64,000 nucleotides of DNA from Afipia sp. GTDB lineage: Bacteria > Pseudomonadota > Alphaproteobacteria > Rhizobiales > Xanthobacteraceae. A program made the translations under genes and the position numbers. The notes under the pieces were generated by a model. It did not search any database. It saw only the letters and a program-made list of their open reading frames with translations, and had not been told where the DNA came from. The DNA is taken from contig JANINQ010000011.1 of the NCBI GenBank assembly GCA_024508675.1, positions 1-64,000 on the forward strand, read 5' to 3'. How positions within the stretch are numbered: the stretch's first letter is position 1; each line of letters starts with the position of its first letter. This document shows positions 45,383 to 54,021 of this stretch, in pieces.

Positions 45383-46231
45383 ATGAAGCGCGGAATTTTT
45401 ACCCTGCTTGGACTGTTTGCGATTTTGGTTGTCGCATACTTCACTGCGAGCAAATGGGCCATCCGTCACGAGACCCTCACGTTCTATGACGCCGCGCGCA
45501 ACCGCGTGATCGACGTTGCGATTGCCGTGCGCCGCGACAAGGAAATGCAGGCCAATGCTGGCTTGCTGACCCTGCCGGTCGCCGTGGTCAATCACGGCAA
45601 CACCGTGAAGTTCACTGAATATTCCTTCCTCGCCAACGTGCTCGCTGCGCGCGGTTATCTCGTGACCAGCATTCAGCACGATCTCGCCAGCGATGCGCCT
45701 CTGGTGACCAAGGTGGGCGAACTGTATGTCGGGCGTCTGCCGGTCTATCAGCGCGGCGTTGCGAACATCGAGTTCGTCATCGACCAGATGGAGAAGATCC
45801 AGCCCAACGCGGACTATGACCGCCTGACGCTGGTTGGCCATTCCAACGGCGGCGACATCTCGATGTATTTCGCCAAGATGCACCCGGACAACGTGAAGAA
45901 GGTTGTCACGCTCGACAATCTGCGCGTGCCGTTCCTGACCGAAGGCAAGTTCAAGATTCTGTCCTTCCGCTCGAAGGACCCTGTGTTCAAGGCCGACCCG
46001 GGCGTCGTGCCGGATGACGACACCTGCGAGCAGTCCGGCATCACCGTAGTCAACACGGGCTTCCAGCACACCGACATGAGCGATCGCGGCCCCGACAATG
46101 TGAAGACCTCGATTCAGGGCGTGCTCGACAAATTCCTGGAGGGCGAGAGCAAGCTCGCGCCGGTCGAGACCAAGAAGATCGCGGTGCCGAAGCCGGACTC
46201 CGTCGCGCAGGTCGCTCCGCCGATCAACTAA
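45383..46231 (+). CDS. Alpha/beta hydrolase, membrane-anchored or exported
   Basis: 282 residues: N-terminal hydrophobic helix (FTLLGLFAILVVAYFTA), HGNTVKFTEYSFL near the oxyanion hole, nucleophile motif GHSNGG (about 152-157) and a probable catalytic His in FQHTDMSDRG. The C-terminal tail is Lys/Pro-rich. This is an esterase/lipase-like fold; the substrate is unknown. Followed by a stem-loop. Confidence 0.82.
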   Translation: MKRGIFTLLGLFAILVVAYFTASKWAIRHETLTFYDAARNRVIDVAIAVRRDKEMQANAGLLTLPVAVVNHGNTVKFTEYSFLANVLAARGYLVTSIQHDLASDAPLVTKVGELYVGRLPVYQRGVANIEFVIDQMEKIQPNADYDRLTLVGHSNGGDISMYFAKMHPDNVKKVVTLDNLRVPFLTEGKFKILSFRSKDPVFKADPGVVPDDDTCEQSGITVVNTGFQHTDMSDRGPDNVKTSIQGVLDKFLEGESKLAPVETKKIAVPKPDSVAQVAPPIN

Positions 46232-46254
46232 GCAACTTGATCCTGTTGGAAGTC

Positions 46255-46281
46255 AAAGCGCCGGATGACCTCCGGCGCTTT
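46255..46281 (+). terminator. Stem-loop after the hydrolase gene
   Basis: AAAGCGCCGGA-TGACC-TCCGGCGCTTT, an 11-bp stem. The T run is only three bases, so termination strength is uncertain. Confidence 0.65.
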
Positions 46282-46340
46282 GCACATTCGCGTGAGAACA
46301 ATCTCATGACACTTGGCTGACCTTGGACTGCCGCATTACG

Positions 46341-46415
46341 CTAGTGTCCCGTCTCCGACGTTCGCTTCGCTTTGCTGCGTGTTCCGAGCGAACGTCGGAG
46401 ACGACAGGACACTAG
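46341..46415. repeat. Palindromic element 1 (CTAGTGTCC ends)
   Basis: The left arm begins CTAGTGTCC-CGTCTCCGACGTTCGCT (46341-46366); the right arm (46387-46415) is its reverse complement except for a 3-base insertion after CTAGTGTCC. The loop is about 20 bases. Looks like a small inverted-repeat element; no coding capacity. Confidence 0.75.
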
Positions 46416-46427
46416 CAGGCCATAATT

Positions 46428-46504
46428 CTAGTGATCCTACGGCACTGACATTCGTAAATGCGCGGGCGAGGGATGTCATACGAATGTCAGAACTGGATCA
46501 CTAG
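46428..46504. repeat. Palindromic element 2 (CTAGTGATCC ends)
   Basis: CTAGTGATCC (46428-46437) pairs with GGATCACTAG (46495-46504); inner arms CTGACATTCGTA (46445-46456) and TACGAATGTCAG (46479-46490) pair perfectly, separated from the ends by unequal short spacers. It begins 12 bp after element 1 and ends 51 bp before the next start codon. Confidence 0.75.
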
Positions 46505-46555
46505 TGGCATGAGTTCTGCTTGGTTGTACGCACCATTACCAACGAGGTGGCAGTC

Positions 46556-46738
46556 ATGGGCATCAGCAGTTTCTTCCGCTCTTCCCACGTTGAGGTTGCA
46601 GGCAGGACGCCGCCGCCACCGGTTGTCAGCGACGACGAGTGCCTGTCGCGTCTGGCCAGCGCGGTTGCCGAACACGACGACCGGCGATTGAACGAGGTGG
46701 CGCAGCTCATCGGCCGGCTCGCGGTGCCGATCGAATAG
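46556..46738 (+). CDS. Small hypothetical protein (60 residues)
   Basis: Starts MGISSFFRSSHVEVAGRTPP with GAGGTGG (46544-46550) five bases before the ATG. The C-terminal half CLSRLASAVAEHDDRRLNEVAQLIGRL is a likely amphipathic helix. An earlier start at 46520 is less likely. No family recognised. It precedes a VWA-like gene on the same strand. Confidence 0.6.
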   Translation: MGISSFFRSSHVEVAGRTPPPPVVSDDECLSRLASAVAEHDDRRLNEVAQLIGRLAVPIE

Positions 46739-46824
46739 GCGACATCACAGATTTTCCGGCGGCTGGCGAATTGACCGGCTGCCGTTCGCGCTCCACATAA
46801 GACTCGCATCAACCGCGAGATTCC

Positions 46825-47571
46825 ATGACGCGCGATCCCACCATTCCCGAAACCGGCCAGCGTCCCGTGTCGGATCGTGCACGCGGGACGCCAGAGGCGC
46901 AGGCTTCGGCGTCCGCGGATATTGCAGCCTTTGTCGCCAAGGCGCGGGCCATGACACCCGGCAAGACAGGCACGGGCCGTCTGATCTTCGCGCTCGATGC
47001 CACCATGAGCCGCCAGCCGACATGGGACATGGCCTGCCAGCTTCAGGCGGACATGTTTCGCGAAGCGGGAAGCATCGGCGGCCTGTCCGTGCGGTTGGTC
47101 TATTATCGCGGCCTGAATGAGTGCCGCGCCACGTCATGGATCACCGATACAGCGCATCTCGCCAGACTGATGGGCAAGATCGATTGCCGTGGCGGCCAGA
47201 CCCAGCTTGGCCGGGTGCTGTCGGATGCGCGGCGCGAAGCCGTTGCGTCGGGCGTGCGCGCCATCGTGTTTGTCGGCGACGCGATGGAGGAAAATGTCGA
47301 TGCGCTCTGCGTGACGGCGGGCGAACTCGGCTTGCTCAAGGTGCCCTGTTTCATGTTTCAGGAAGGCAACGACCCGGCGGCGGAAGCGGCCTTCCGCGAG
47401 ATCGCGCGGTTGACCGGCGGAGCGTGGTGCCGGTTCGACATGGGGTCGGCTGCGCAGTTGCGCGAGCTTCTTCGTGCGGCAGCGGCCTACGCGGCAGGCG
47501 GGCGGGATGCCCTGATGCGTCTGGCGAAGAGCGCATCTGGCGCTGCGGCTCTGCTCGGCCAGATGAAGTAG
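46825..47571 (+). CDS. VWA-domain protein
   Basis: 248 residues. A von Willebrand A-type Rossmann domain begins at GRLIFALDATMSRQPTWDMA (about 51); the MIDAS reads DATMS where DxSxS is usual. GGQTQLG supplies the Thr, and IVFVGDAMEENVD the later Asp. The C-terminal part is helical (LRELLRAAAAYAAGGRDALMRL). A protein-binding role is likely. It is about 85 bp after the small gene and 115 bp before the J-protein, all on the same strand. Confidence 0.75.
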   Translation: MTRDPTIPETGQRPVSDRARGTPEAQASASADIAAFVAKARAMTPGKTGTGRLIFALDATMSRQPTWDMACQLQADMFREAGSIGGLSVRLVYYRGLNECRATSWITDTAHLARLMGKIDCRGGQTQLGRVLSDARREAVASGVRAIVFVGDAMEENVDALCVTAGELGLLKVPCFMFQEGNDPAAEAAFREIARLTGGAWCRFDMGSAAQLRELLRAAAAYAAGGRDALMRLAKSASGAAALLGQMK

Positions 47572-47686
47572 CGGCAAAAATTCGCAGATGTCCGCGTTCC
47601 TCAAAGCGCGCTAGATAACCACATAAAGCCATGACCGGTTTCGCCTGGTGTGAAGCCGGATTTGAACGCGAAGAATGAACTGATCC

Positions 47687-48421
47687 ATGCCCACCCTGAT
47701 CGCAGGCATCGTCGCCGTCGCATTGCTCTACGTCGCCCTCAACATCATCAAGGGCGCGGACCCGAAGTGGCTTGCGAAAATCGTCCGCACTGGCGGCGGT
47801 ATTGTCACGCTTGCTGCGGCGTTGTTCGTCGGCGCGAGAGGGGAGATTGCGGTGGCGATTCCGCTCGGAATTTTCGGCGCCGGTCTTCTCGGCTGGTCGC
47901 CGTTCGGCGCCCAGCTCGGTTCAGCCTGGGGCAACTATGGCCCCGGCGCGTGGAAATCACACGGGCAGAAGTCCAAGGTACGATCCCAGTTTATAGAGAT
48001 GACGCTCGACCACGACACCGGGGCGCTTGAGGGCGTGCTGACCGCCGGCCCCGAAGCGGGGCGCGTACTGGACGACTTCACGCTCGATGAGCTCATTGTT
48101 CTCGCGCGGGGGTTCGACGCGGAGAGCTGGGCTCTTCTGGAAAGTTATCTGGACCGCCGGTTTCCCGCCTGGCGTGAGGACGCGCATGGAGAGCGGGCAG
48201 GCGGGGGTGGAGGCGAGGATCGCCGAGCGGCGGCGGGTAGCAAAATGACGGCGGAGGAGGCTTATCAGATCCTTGGCCTGAAGCCGGGCGCGGGGCGAGA
48301 TGAGATCAGCCGTGCGCACCGTGGGCTCATGAAGAAACTCCATCCCGACCAGGGGGGCTCGACGTACCTCGCCGCCCGTGTGAACGAGGCCAAGGACACT
48401 CTTCTTCGCAACCATCGCTGA
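47687..48421 (+). CDS. Membrane-anchored J-domain protein
   Basis: 244 residues. Two N-terminal membrane helices (about 3-21 and 38-66), a middle soluble part with LDHDTGALEGVL and LDDFTLDELIVLARGFDAESWALLESYLD, and a C-terminal J-domain (from about 188, AYQILGLKPGA...MKKLHPDQGGS with HPD intact). The J-domain would stimulate a DnaK-type ATPase at the membrane, as in DjlA or Pam18-like proteins. Which client is handled is unknown. Confidence 0.8.
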   Translation: MPTLIAGIVAVALLYVALNIIKGADPKWLAKIVRTGGGIVTLAAALFVGARGEIAVAIPLGIFGAGLLGWSPFGAQLGSAWGNYGPGAWKSHGQKSKVRSQFIEMTLDHDTGALEGVLTAGPEAGRVLDDFTLDELIVLARGFDAESWALLESYLDRRFPAWREDAHGERAGGGGGEDRRAAAGSKMTAEEAYQILGLKPGAGRDEISRAHRGLMKKLHPDQGGSTYLAARVNEAKDTLLRNHR

Positions 48422-48635
48422 CTCCAGCACGCAACAACACGCCACAAGCCGAGAGCTGCCTTCGTCCTTCCATTTGATGCCCCTGCGGACGCCCGCCGTT
48501 GTCCGGCGTGTTCGATCCCGCAATTAATGTTTTAGAGACCAAGTCTTGAAAAATGGTTGCGGGTGCGCAGCCGCGCGCAAAAACTTCCATCTGCAGCGCA
48601 TACGCCGATCGGTGCGGCGAAAGACCGGACAGCAA

Positions 48636-48668
48636 AAAGCCCGCGGGTTGAACCGCGGGCTTTGCTGT
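48636..48668 (-). terminator. Terminator for the D,D-carboxypeptidase gene
   Basis: On the minus strand AAAGCCCGCGG-TTCAAC-CCGCGGGCTTT followed by TT gives an 11-bp stem with a five-base T tract. It lies about 27 bp after the stop at 48690. Confidence 0.8.
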
Positions 48669-48689
48669 TGGTGCCGACCGAACTTGCGA

Positions 48690-50660
48690 TCAGTTTCTGA
48701 TAGCGATGCACGAAATCTCGGAACGCTTCAGCGTGCGGCACGCCGCTTCGGCGGAGTCCTGATTGAGACCGGCGAAGCGGGCGCGATAGAGCGTCTTGTT
48801 GCCCTTCGAGACGGTCTCGGTGAACTGCTCCGCGTCGCTCAGCAGCTTGCTTGCGCTGCCGCGTGCGGCGTTGAGGCGCTGGCGGGCTTCGCTTTCGGTT
48901 TCGAGCGCGCCGACCTGAATGATCCAGCCGGAGCGGGCGGTGGCCTTGATGGCGCCGTTGTGCTGGACGGTCTGTGCAGGCTGGGGAGCGGGCGCCGTGA
49001 GTGCGGCCTGCTGAACGGGCTGCGGAGCAGGCTGCTGTTGCGGGATCGCTGATGTCTGAAGGGCCGCTGCCTGTGCGCCGAGGGTGGTGGGCGGTGCGCC
49101 GCGTGCCGGATCGGTATAGGCCGCGGTCTGCGCTGTTGGGGGTGATGAGGCGGGGACCGAACCGATGATACCCTGACCAATGCCGTTGCTGGTGTTGGGC
49201 TGGGCGGGGAGCGGGGCTGGAAAATCACCGGCGGGCTGGGCGCTGGCGACGGGCCAAGGTTCGGCGCGGCGATCGGTGGCCTTGATCTCGGGTTTGATGT
49301 CAGCCTTGGCCACAACCGCCTTCGAAGTCTCCGCGACCTCGGCTGAGCGCGGTGCCGGAATGGCGTGGGTCGTGACGGGAGCGGCTGCAGGCGCGGCCGA
49401 TGCAACCTTGGTCTGGCCCATGCGCACCTGAACCGTGCGGACTCGCACCGGGGTCATCGGCTCGGACGAGCCGGGAATTGCGGCTAGGGTCTGCGATGCA
49501 ATCACGCCGCTGGTCAGCGGGGCGGGAGCCGGCTTGTCCTGCTTGTCGGGAGCCGTAGCCGCGGCTTTGACCGGTGCGGCAGGCGCGCGCGGAGCCGGAA
49601 GCGGAACGGGCTCCGGAGCGGTGGATGCGACCTTGATCGCGCCCTGCACCTGAACAACAGGGGCGGTGGCGCGGGTCTTCGCGTCAGCCTTGGTCTCGGC
49701 TTCATCGCTGTCGTCCGCCGCGCTGGCGACCTGGCTGTTGCCGCCGCGTTCAGTGATCGCGGCAACCGTGCGCCGCGTTGCTGCCTCATCCAGATGTTCG
49801 GCGAGAAGATTGCGCATGATGGCGTCACGGGAGCCGCCGCTGCGGCCGCCCATCACCACGCCAACCACATAGCGATTGCCGCGCTTCATCGAGGTCACGA
49901 GATTGAAACCGGAGGCGCGGGTGTAACCAGTCTTGATGCCGTCCACGCCCTCGACGCGGCCGAGCAGCTTGTTGTGGTTGCGGATCGAGCGGCCTTTATA
50001 GTTGAAGGCCTCGGTGGCGAAGTAGCGATAGTATCTCGGGAAGCGATCCTGAATCGCGCGGCCGAGCGTAGCTTGATCGCGCGCGGTGGTGACCTGGGAA
50101 TCGTCCGGCAGGCCCGACGCGTTCTTGTAGACCGTCTTGCTCATGCCGAGGGCGCGCGCCTTGCGCGTCATGGCCTTGGCGAAATCGTCCTCGTCACCGG
50201 CGATTGCTTCGGAGATCACGACTGCGGCGTCGTTCGCCGAGCGGGTTACGAGGCCCTTGATCGCGTCTTCGACACGGATGGTTTGGCCGGGCCGCAGGCC
50301 GAGTTTGGTTGGCGCCTGCTGGGATGCGTGGGCCGAGACTTCCATCTGTGAATCAAGCTTGAGTTTGCCGCTCTCGAGCTGCTCGAACAGCATGTAGAGC
50401 GTCATGATCTTGGTGAGCGAAGCGGGATGGCGCAGGCTGTCGGCGCTGGTCGCCTGAAGCGTGCTGCCGGAATTGGCATCGACGATGATGGAGGAGAATG
50501 CGGGGCTGTAGCTTGAGACGGCGGCGTGGCTGCGGTGCCTGTGACGCCGGCGGGCATCCGCGGTGTCGATCGTGAACGTGACGGCCACCGAGACAGTGGC
50601 GACGCCGAGAAGGCAAAGACCAAGCGCGCGGAGCGACGCTGACGATTTGACCCCAAGCAT
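48690..50660 (-). CDS. D-alanyl-D-alanine carboxypeptidase (PBP5/6 type) with C-terminal SPOR domain
   Basis: Trims the terminal D-Ala from peptidoglycan stem peptides. 656 residues with a signal/anchor segment (LRALGLCLLGVATVSVAVTFT). Active-site motifs: SLTK with Ser81 and Lys84, SAN at 141-143, KTG at 243-245. A long Pro/Ala-rich linker of about 250 residues leads to a C-terminal SPOR domain (WIIQVGALETESEARQRLNAA) that binds denuded glycan at division sites. This long form with SPOR is known in related alphaproteobacteria. Confidence 0.9.
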   Translation of the reverse strand: MLGVKSSASLRALGLCLLGVATVSVAVTFTIDTADARRRHRHRSHAAVSSYSPAFSSIIVDANSGSTLQATSADSLRHPASLTKIMTLYMLFEQLESGKLKLDSQMEVSAHASQQAPTKLGLRPGQTIRVEDAIKGLVTRSANDAAVVISEAIAGDEDDFAKAMTRKARALGMSKTVYKNASGLPDDSQVTTARDQATLGRAIQDRFPRYYRYFATEAFNYKGRSIRNHNKLLGRVEGVDGIKTGYTRASGFNLVTSMKRGNRYVVGVVMGGRSGGSRDAIMRNLLAEHLDEAATRRTVAAITERGGNSQVASAADDSDEAETKADAKTRATAPVVQVQGAIKVASTAPEPVPLPAPRAPAAPVKAAATAPDKQDKPAPAPLTSGVIASQTLAAIPGSSEPMTPVRVRTVQVRMGQTKVASAAPAAAPVTTHAIPAPRSAEVAETSKAVVAKADIKPEIKATDRRAEPWPVASAQPAGDFPAPLPAQPNTSNGIGQGIIGSVPASSPPTAQTAAYTDPARGAPPTTLGAQAAALQTSAIPQQQPAPQPVQQAALTAPAPQPAQTVQHNGAIKATARSGWIIQVGALETESEARQRLNAARGSASKLLSDAEQFTETVSKGNKTLYRARFAGLNQDSAEAACRTLKRSEISCIAIRN

Positions 50661-50819
50661 GAATTTCCCCGTCCGATTCCCAGTCTATTCGCCTCGTTCT
50701 GAGGCCAAATTTGGTCCGGCCGCGGCCAATCTTCGGGCCGCGTCGTCCATGCGAAGCTGCGAATTCCAGGGGCCTGAGCCCGAGACGAGGTCGTCCGGAT
50801 AAGTCACTGGAACCGCATT

Positions 50820-50851
50820 GCTTTTTTCGTTTCGGCCGAAACGCAAAAAGC
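50820..50851. repeat. Long symmetrical palindrome
   Basis: GCTTTTT, one mismatched base, CGTTTCGG, then CCGAAACG, one mismatched base, AAAAAGC: 15 paired positions around a central CGGCCG. T comes before A in the arms, the reverse of an intrinsic terminator, so a cruciform or protein-binding role is more likely. Confidence 0.7.
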
Positions 50852-50940
50852 CACAGAGAATCAAATTAGGTTGGGACGGTTTCGAAAGGGTTAAGCAAAT
50901 GTTGCCGGCGTTTGCGGGTTTTGTCTCGAATTTAAGAAGA

Positions 50941-50991
50941 TTGTGCGACGCACAAGATTCTTGACTTATTTGTGCGCTGCGGTACTACTAA
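50941..50991 (+). promoter_or_regulatory. Phasin promoter with upstream palindromic operator
   Basis: A perfect palindrome TTGTGCGACGCACAA (50941-50955) lies 5 bases before a -35-like TTGACT (50961-50966); TACTAC (50983-50988) at 16-base spacing is a possible -10. A second half-site TTGTGCG is at 50970-50976, inside the spacer. The TGC-N3-GCA core resembles reported PhaR-type sites, which would fit repression of a phasin gene; that match is inference. Confidence 0.5.
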
Positions 50992-51060
50992 GGTCGTGGT
51001 TAGGGAGCCGGGACCTCCTGGCGCGCGCAGGTCAACAGTCTGGGAAAAGGACACTTTGTA

Positions 51061-51399
51061 ATGGTCAAGGTTGAAGAGTTTCAGCAGTTCGGCAAAGAGC
51101 AGTTCGACGCCGCCGTGGCATCCGCCAACAGCTTCTCGAGCGGTGTTCAGTCGATCGCCACCGCCTACGGCGAGTACGCCAAGAAGTCGTTCGAAGACGC
51201 CAAGAGCTTCGTGGAGAAGCTGTCGGGCGTGAAGTCGCTCGAAAAGGCCATCGAACTGCAGACCGAATACGCGAAGTCGTCGTACGAAACCTTCGTCGCC
51301 GAGTCGCAGAAGATCGGCGAGCTTTACACCGATCTCGCCAAGCAGGCTTTCAAGCCTTACGAAGGCCTGATCTCCAAGGTCTCGCCGACCGCTCACTAA
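51061..51399 (+). CDS. Phasin (polyhydroxyalkanoate granule-associated protein)
   Basis: Coats PHA granules. 112 residues, almost all amphipathic helix: VEEFQQFGKEQFDAAVASANSFSSGVQSIATAYGEYAKKS, and LEKAIELQTEYAKSSYETFVAESQKIGELYTDLAKQAFKP. That matches the phasin_2 family. AAGGA lies 8-12 bases before the ATG. Followed by a clear terminator, so it is monocistronic. Probably strongly expressed, with few rare codons. Confidence 0.92.
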   Translation: MVKVEEFQQFGKEQFDAAVASANSFSSGVQSIATAYGEYAKKSFEDAKSFVEKLSGVKSLEKAIELQTEYAKSSYETFVAESQKIGELYTDLAKQAFKPYEGLISKVSPTAH

Positions 51400-51421
51400 G
51401 TTTTTGGCTTTCGGCCAAAAG

Positions 51422-51450
51422 AAAAGCCCGGCTTACCGCCGGGCTTTTTT
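51422..51450 (+). terminator. Phasin terminator
   Basis: AAAAGCCCGGC-TTACC-GCCGGGCTTTTTT, an 11-bp stem and six T residues, 23 bp after the phasin stop. Confidence 0.9.
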
Positions 51451-51501
51451 ATTGTGCGGGCAATCCCGCAGTTCGTTGTCTGACTTCGTTACTTGGCTTC
51501 G

Positions 51502-52878
51502 TTACTTGGCGATGCGCAGCTTCGACAGCGCCGTGCCGATCGAGCTGAATGCGCCGTTGATGCCGCTGGCGCTGGTCGTTGCGAAGTAGTTGCTGCTGCT
51601 GCTTGCGCAGTACGACATCACGCTCGAGGTGTTGTCGTTGTTGGTATTCACCTGGATCGTGTAGATCGTGATGCCGGCCGCCTTGGCATTGTCGCAGAGC
51701 AGGCGCTGGCGGGCGTCGATTGCCGTCACGCTTGAGCTGTTGCGATTCTGGGTGTTGTCACCGTCCGACAGCAGGATGATTGCCTTCGTATATTTGAAGT
51801 TCGAATCCTCCGCAGGTGCGTTGAACGGATTCTGCTGCAGCAGAGACAGCCAGGCCCACGCCATGCCGATGGCCTGGTTGGTATTGCCCTGCGGCTGCAT
51901 CGCGTCGACCTTGTTCTTCAGCGCGGTCCAGTCATAGGTCAGCGGCAGGATCGAGGTCGGGCAGTCGGAATAGTTTTCCGCCGGGAACTGCGTGTTGCGG
52001 TCGCTGGTGTTGGTCGCCGTCTGCGTCGTGCTGTATGGCGCCGTGCTCAGCGTGTCATAGGCTGTCGGTGTGTCGTAGCGATCCGACACGCAACCGGTCC
52101 AGCCGCTTTTGCTCACCTTCGTCCAGTTGTCGCCGCCGGCATTGGTGCAGTCGGTCTGGGTCAGGAAGCCCAGCGTTGTTGAACCGTACCAGCCGCTGGA
52201 CTTGGTGCACTGGCCGAGATCCCAGCGCAGCCACTTGGTGTTGGTGTCGGCGATGCTGCTGACATTGACGTCCTTGGCGAAAGGCACGATCGAAATGTAG
52301 ACGTCGCCGTCGGTCTTCGCGGCGGTCTGCATTGTGTCGATCAGGTTCTTCGCCGCCGTTTTCAGCGCGGTCATCTTGCCTGAACTGGACATCGAGCCGG
52401 TGTTGTCGAGAGCCATCGCGACGCGCAGCTTGGTCGTGCCCCAGACGGTCGTTGAACTGGTGCCGAAATCGAGATTCGGATAGCCGACAACCTTCATGAA
52501 GTCGGTCTTCATGGTGGCCGATCCGGAGAGAACGATCTTGGACCCCGCGGACGAGCTGTTTGTATATGTCGCCGTGATGGCGACATTCAGCGCTTCCGGG
52601 TGCTTGTAGAGCGCGTTGAAATAATCGGTCGCCTTCTGTGTGATCTGTGCAGCCGTGAGGCCAGCCGCGTCCCTGGAGATCATCAGGGCGGCGGTATCGA
52701 GGGCCGCCTGCATCGCGGTGCGCGCGTTGTTGACGCGGGTGTAGTCGACCGCAGCACCGACAAAGCCCAGGATCGGCACGATCGCGATCCCGAACAGCAC
52801 CGCGACGTTGCCGCCCTGTGCATGGCGGAAGCGCGCGATCGATCCGCGGATACGGTTGAAAATCGATGCATCGGTCAT
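51502..52878 (-). CDS. TadG-like pilus assembly protein with VWA domain
   Basis: 458 residues from the ATG at 52878. N-terminal TadE/TadG segment (RFRHAQGGNVAVLFGIAIVPILGFVGAAVDYTRVNNARTAMQAALD) with one membrane helix. A VWA domain follows at LRVAMALDNTGSMSSSGKM (MIDAS DNTGS) with VYISIVPFAKDVN and AIILLSDGDNTQ. The Ser/Thr/Asn-rich middle has several cysteines, as in exported TadG proteins. No other tad genes are adjacent. An extension to 53121 would add 81 residues before the natural start. Confidence 0.88.
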   Translation of the reverse strand: MTDASIFNRIRGSIARFRHAQGGNVAVLFGIAIVPILGFVGAAVDYTRVNNARTAMQAALDTAALMISRDAAGLTAAQITQKATDYFNALYKHPEALNVAITATYTNSSSAGSKIVLSGSATMKTDFMKVVGYPNLDFGTSSTTVWGTTKLRVAMALDNTGSMSSSGKMTALKTAAKNLIDTMQTAAKTDGDVYISIVPFAKDVNVSSIADTNTKWLRWDLGQCTKSSGWYGSTTLGFLTQTDCTNAGGDNWTKVSKSGWTGCVSDRYDTPTAYDTLSTAPYSTTQTATNTSDRNTQFPAENYSDCPTSILPLTYDWTALKNKVDAMQPQGNTNQAIGMAWAWLSLLQQNPFNAPAEDSNFKYTKAIILLSDGDNTQNRNSSSVTAIDARQRLLCDNAKAAGITIYTIQVNTNNDNTSSVMSYCASSSSNYFATTSASGINGAFSSIGTALSKLRIAK

Positions 52879-53558
52879 GGCGTCACCAGACAATTGAGGT
52901 TCTGGAACGCGGGATAGGCTGCAGGCGTGAAGAGGTAGTAAAGTGCTGCGATGAATAACGGGTACACCTGACGAGAGCGCGGCCGGAAAGGGCGGCGGAG
53001 CCGTTTCATGGTGAAAGGCTGGTTTCCCGCTTCGTTTGAATTTTAGCGATTCTTCCACCGCAAAAGCGGGGCGCAAGGAGCGGGGACGCTTGAAAATGGC
53101 TGCAATGTTCATGGCGGTCACCGAAAAATGGGGCCTGCCATGTCGTAGAAGGCGGCAATGAAGGGGCGGTAAAAGCCGGCGCTGACTTACGTAAAAAGCC
53201 CCATAAATTGGCCGTTTCGGCCCTCCAATCGGTGCCTATTGTCAATATCGTCTCAACGGCCGGCATCGAATTCGGCGTGAATTTTGGTCATTTGCGTTAA
53301 CCAAAGGCCGCCGACGCAATGACGGCGCATAGTTTTCCCCGCCCCATTTCAGCCGGTAACAGCGTGCTTGCGGGCAAGCGAACGGGGACCCATATTGTTA
53401 ATGTAAATCCATGCGATCCGGCTGCGGCGTTTCGTTGCCGGCAAGTCACCTTTGCGGAAATTTCGAACCTTCAAGCCATGCTGCACGCGTTTTCACATCC
53501 GGAACCAGCTACCGAGCCCCAGCCATTCGGCGCGTATGCCACCAACGTCCGTCCGCGG
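52879..53558. other. Intergenic region between tadG-like gene and clpS
   Basis: 680 bp holding both divergent promoters. The open frame upstream of clpS from 53319 has no protein-like features except possibly the last 27 residues from an ATG at 53478. I find no RNA gene, palindrome or other gene. Confidence 0.45.
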
Positions 53559-53894
53559 ATGAGCAAGGATGACAACGGCGGCAATGAGGGACGCGGCGGT
53601 CCGGGTACGTCGGTCATCACCAAGGTCAAGCCGAAGACCAAGAAGCCAAACCTGTATCGCGTCCTGATCCTGAACGACGACTACACGCCGATGGAGTTCG
53701 TGGTTCATGTTCTAGAGAAGTTCTTCAACAAGGATGTTGAAGCCGCCACCACGATCATGTTGCATGTTCACCATCACGGGATCGGGGAGTGTGGCGTTTT
53801 TACGTACGAGATCGCGGAAACCAAGGTCACGCAGGTGATGGACTTCGCGCGAAAACACCAGCATCCTTTGCAATGCGTGATGGAAAAGAAGTAG
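53559..53894 (+). CDS. clpS: ATP-dependent Clp protease adaptor ClpS
   Basis: Delivers N-degron substrates to ClpA. 111 residues from ATG 53559: an unstructured N-terminal tail, then the core with [24 protein letters not shown] and [27 protein letters not shown], which carry the N-degron-binding residues. In-frame starts at 53478 or 53319 give longer tails not seen in the family as I know it. It is 127 bp upstream of clpA. Confidence 0.94.
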   Translation: MSKDDNGGNEGRGGPGTSVITKVKPKTKKPNLYRVLILNDDYTPMEFVVHVLEKFFNKDVEAATTIMLHVHHHGIGECGVFTYEIAETKVTQVMDFARKHQHPLQCVMEKK

Positions 53895-54021
53895 CATTTG
53901 AGTCTCGTCCGGCGGGGAACCGGAGGAGACCTGGAGAGTACGAAGCAGGTTGCAGGAACTGATCAAGCCGGACCGGACGACGAACGATCAAGTGAAGTGG
54001 CGGGGGCCATAAGGGACGCGA

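Larger units (their letters stand above)
50661..51060. other. Intergenic region holding two strong palindromes
   Basis: Divergent space before the carboxypeptidase gene and the phasin gene. It holds the palindromes at 50820-50851 and 50941-50955 and a promoter-like TTGACT at 50961. No small gene or RNA gene is evident. Confidence 0.5.
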
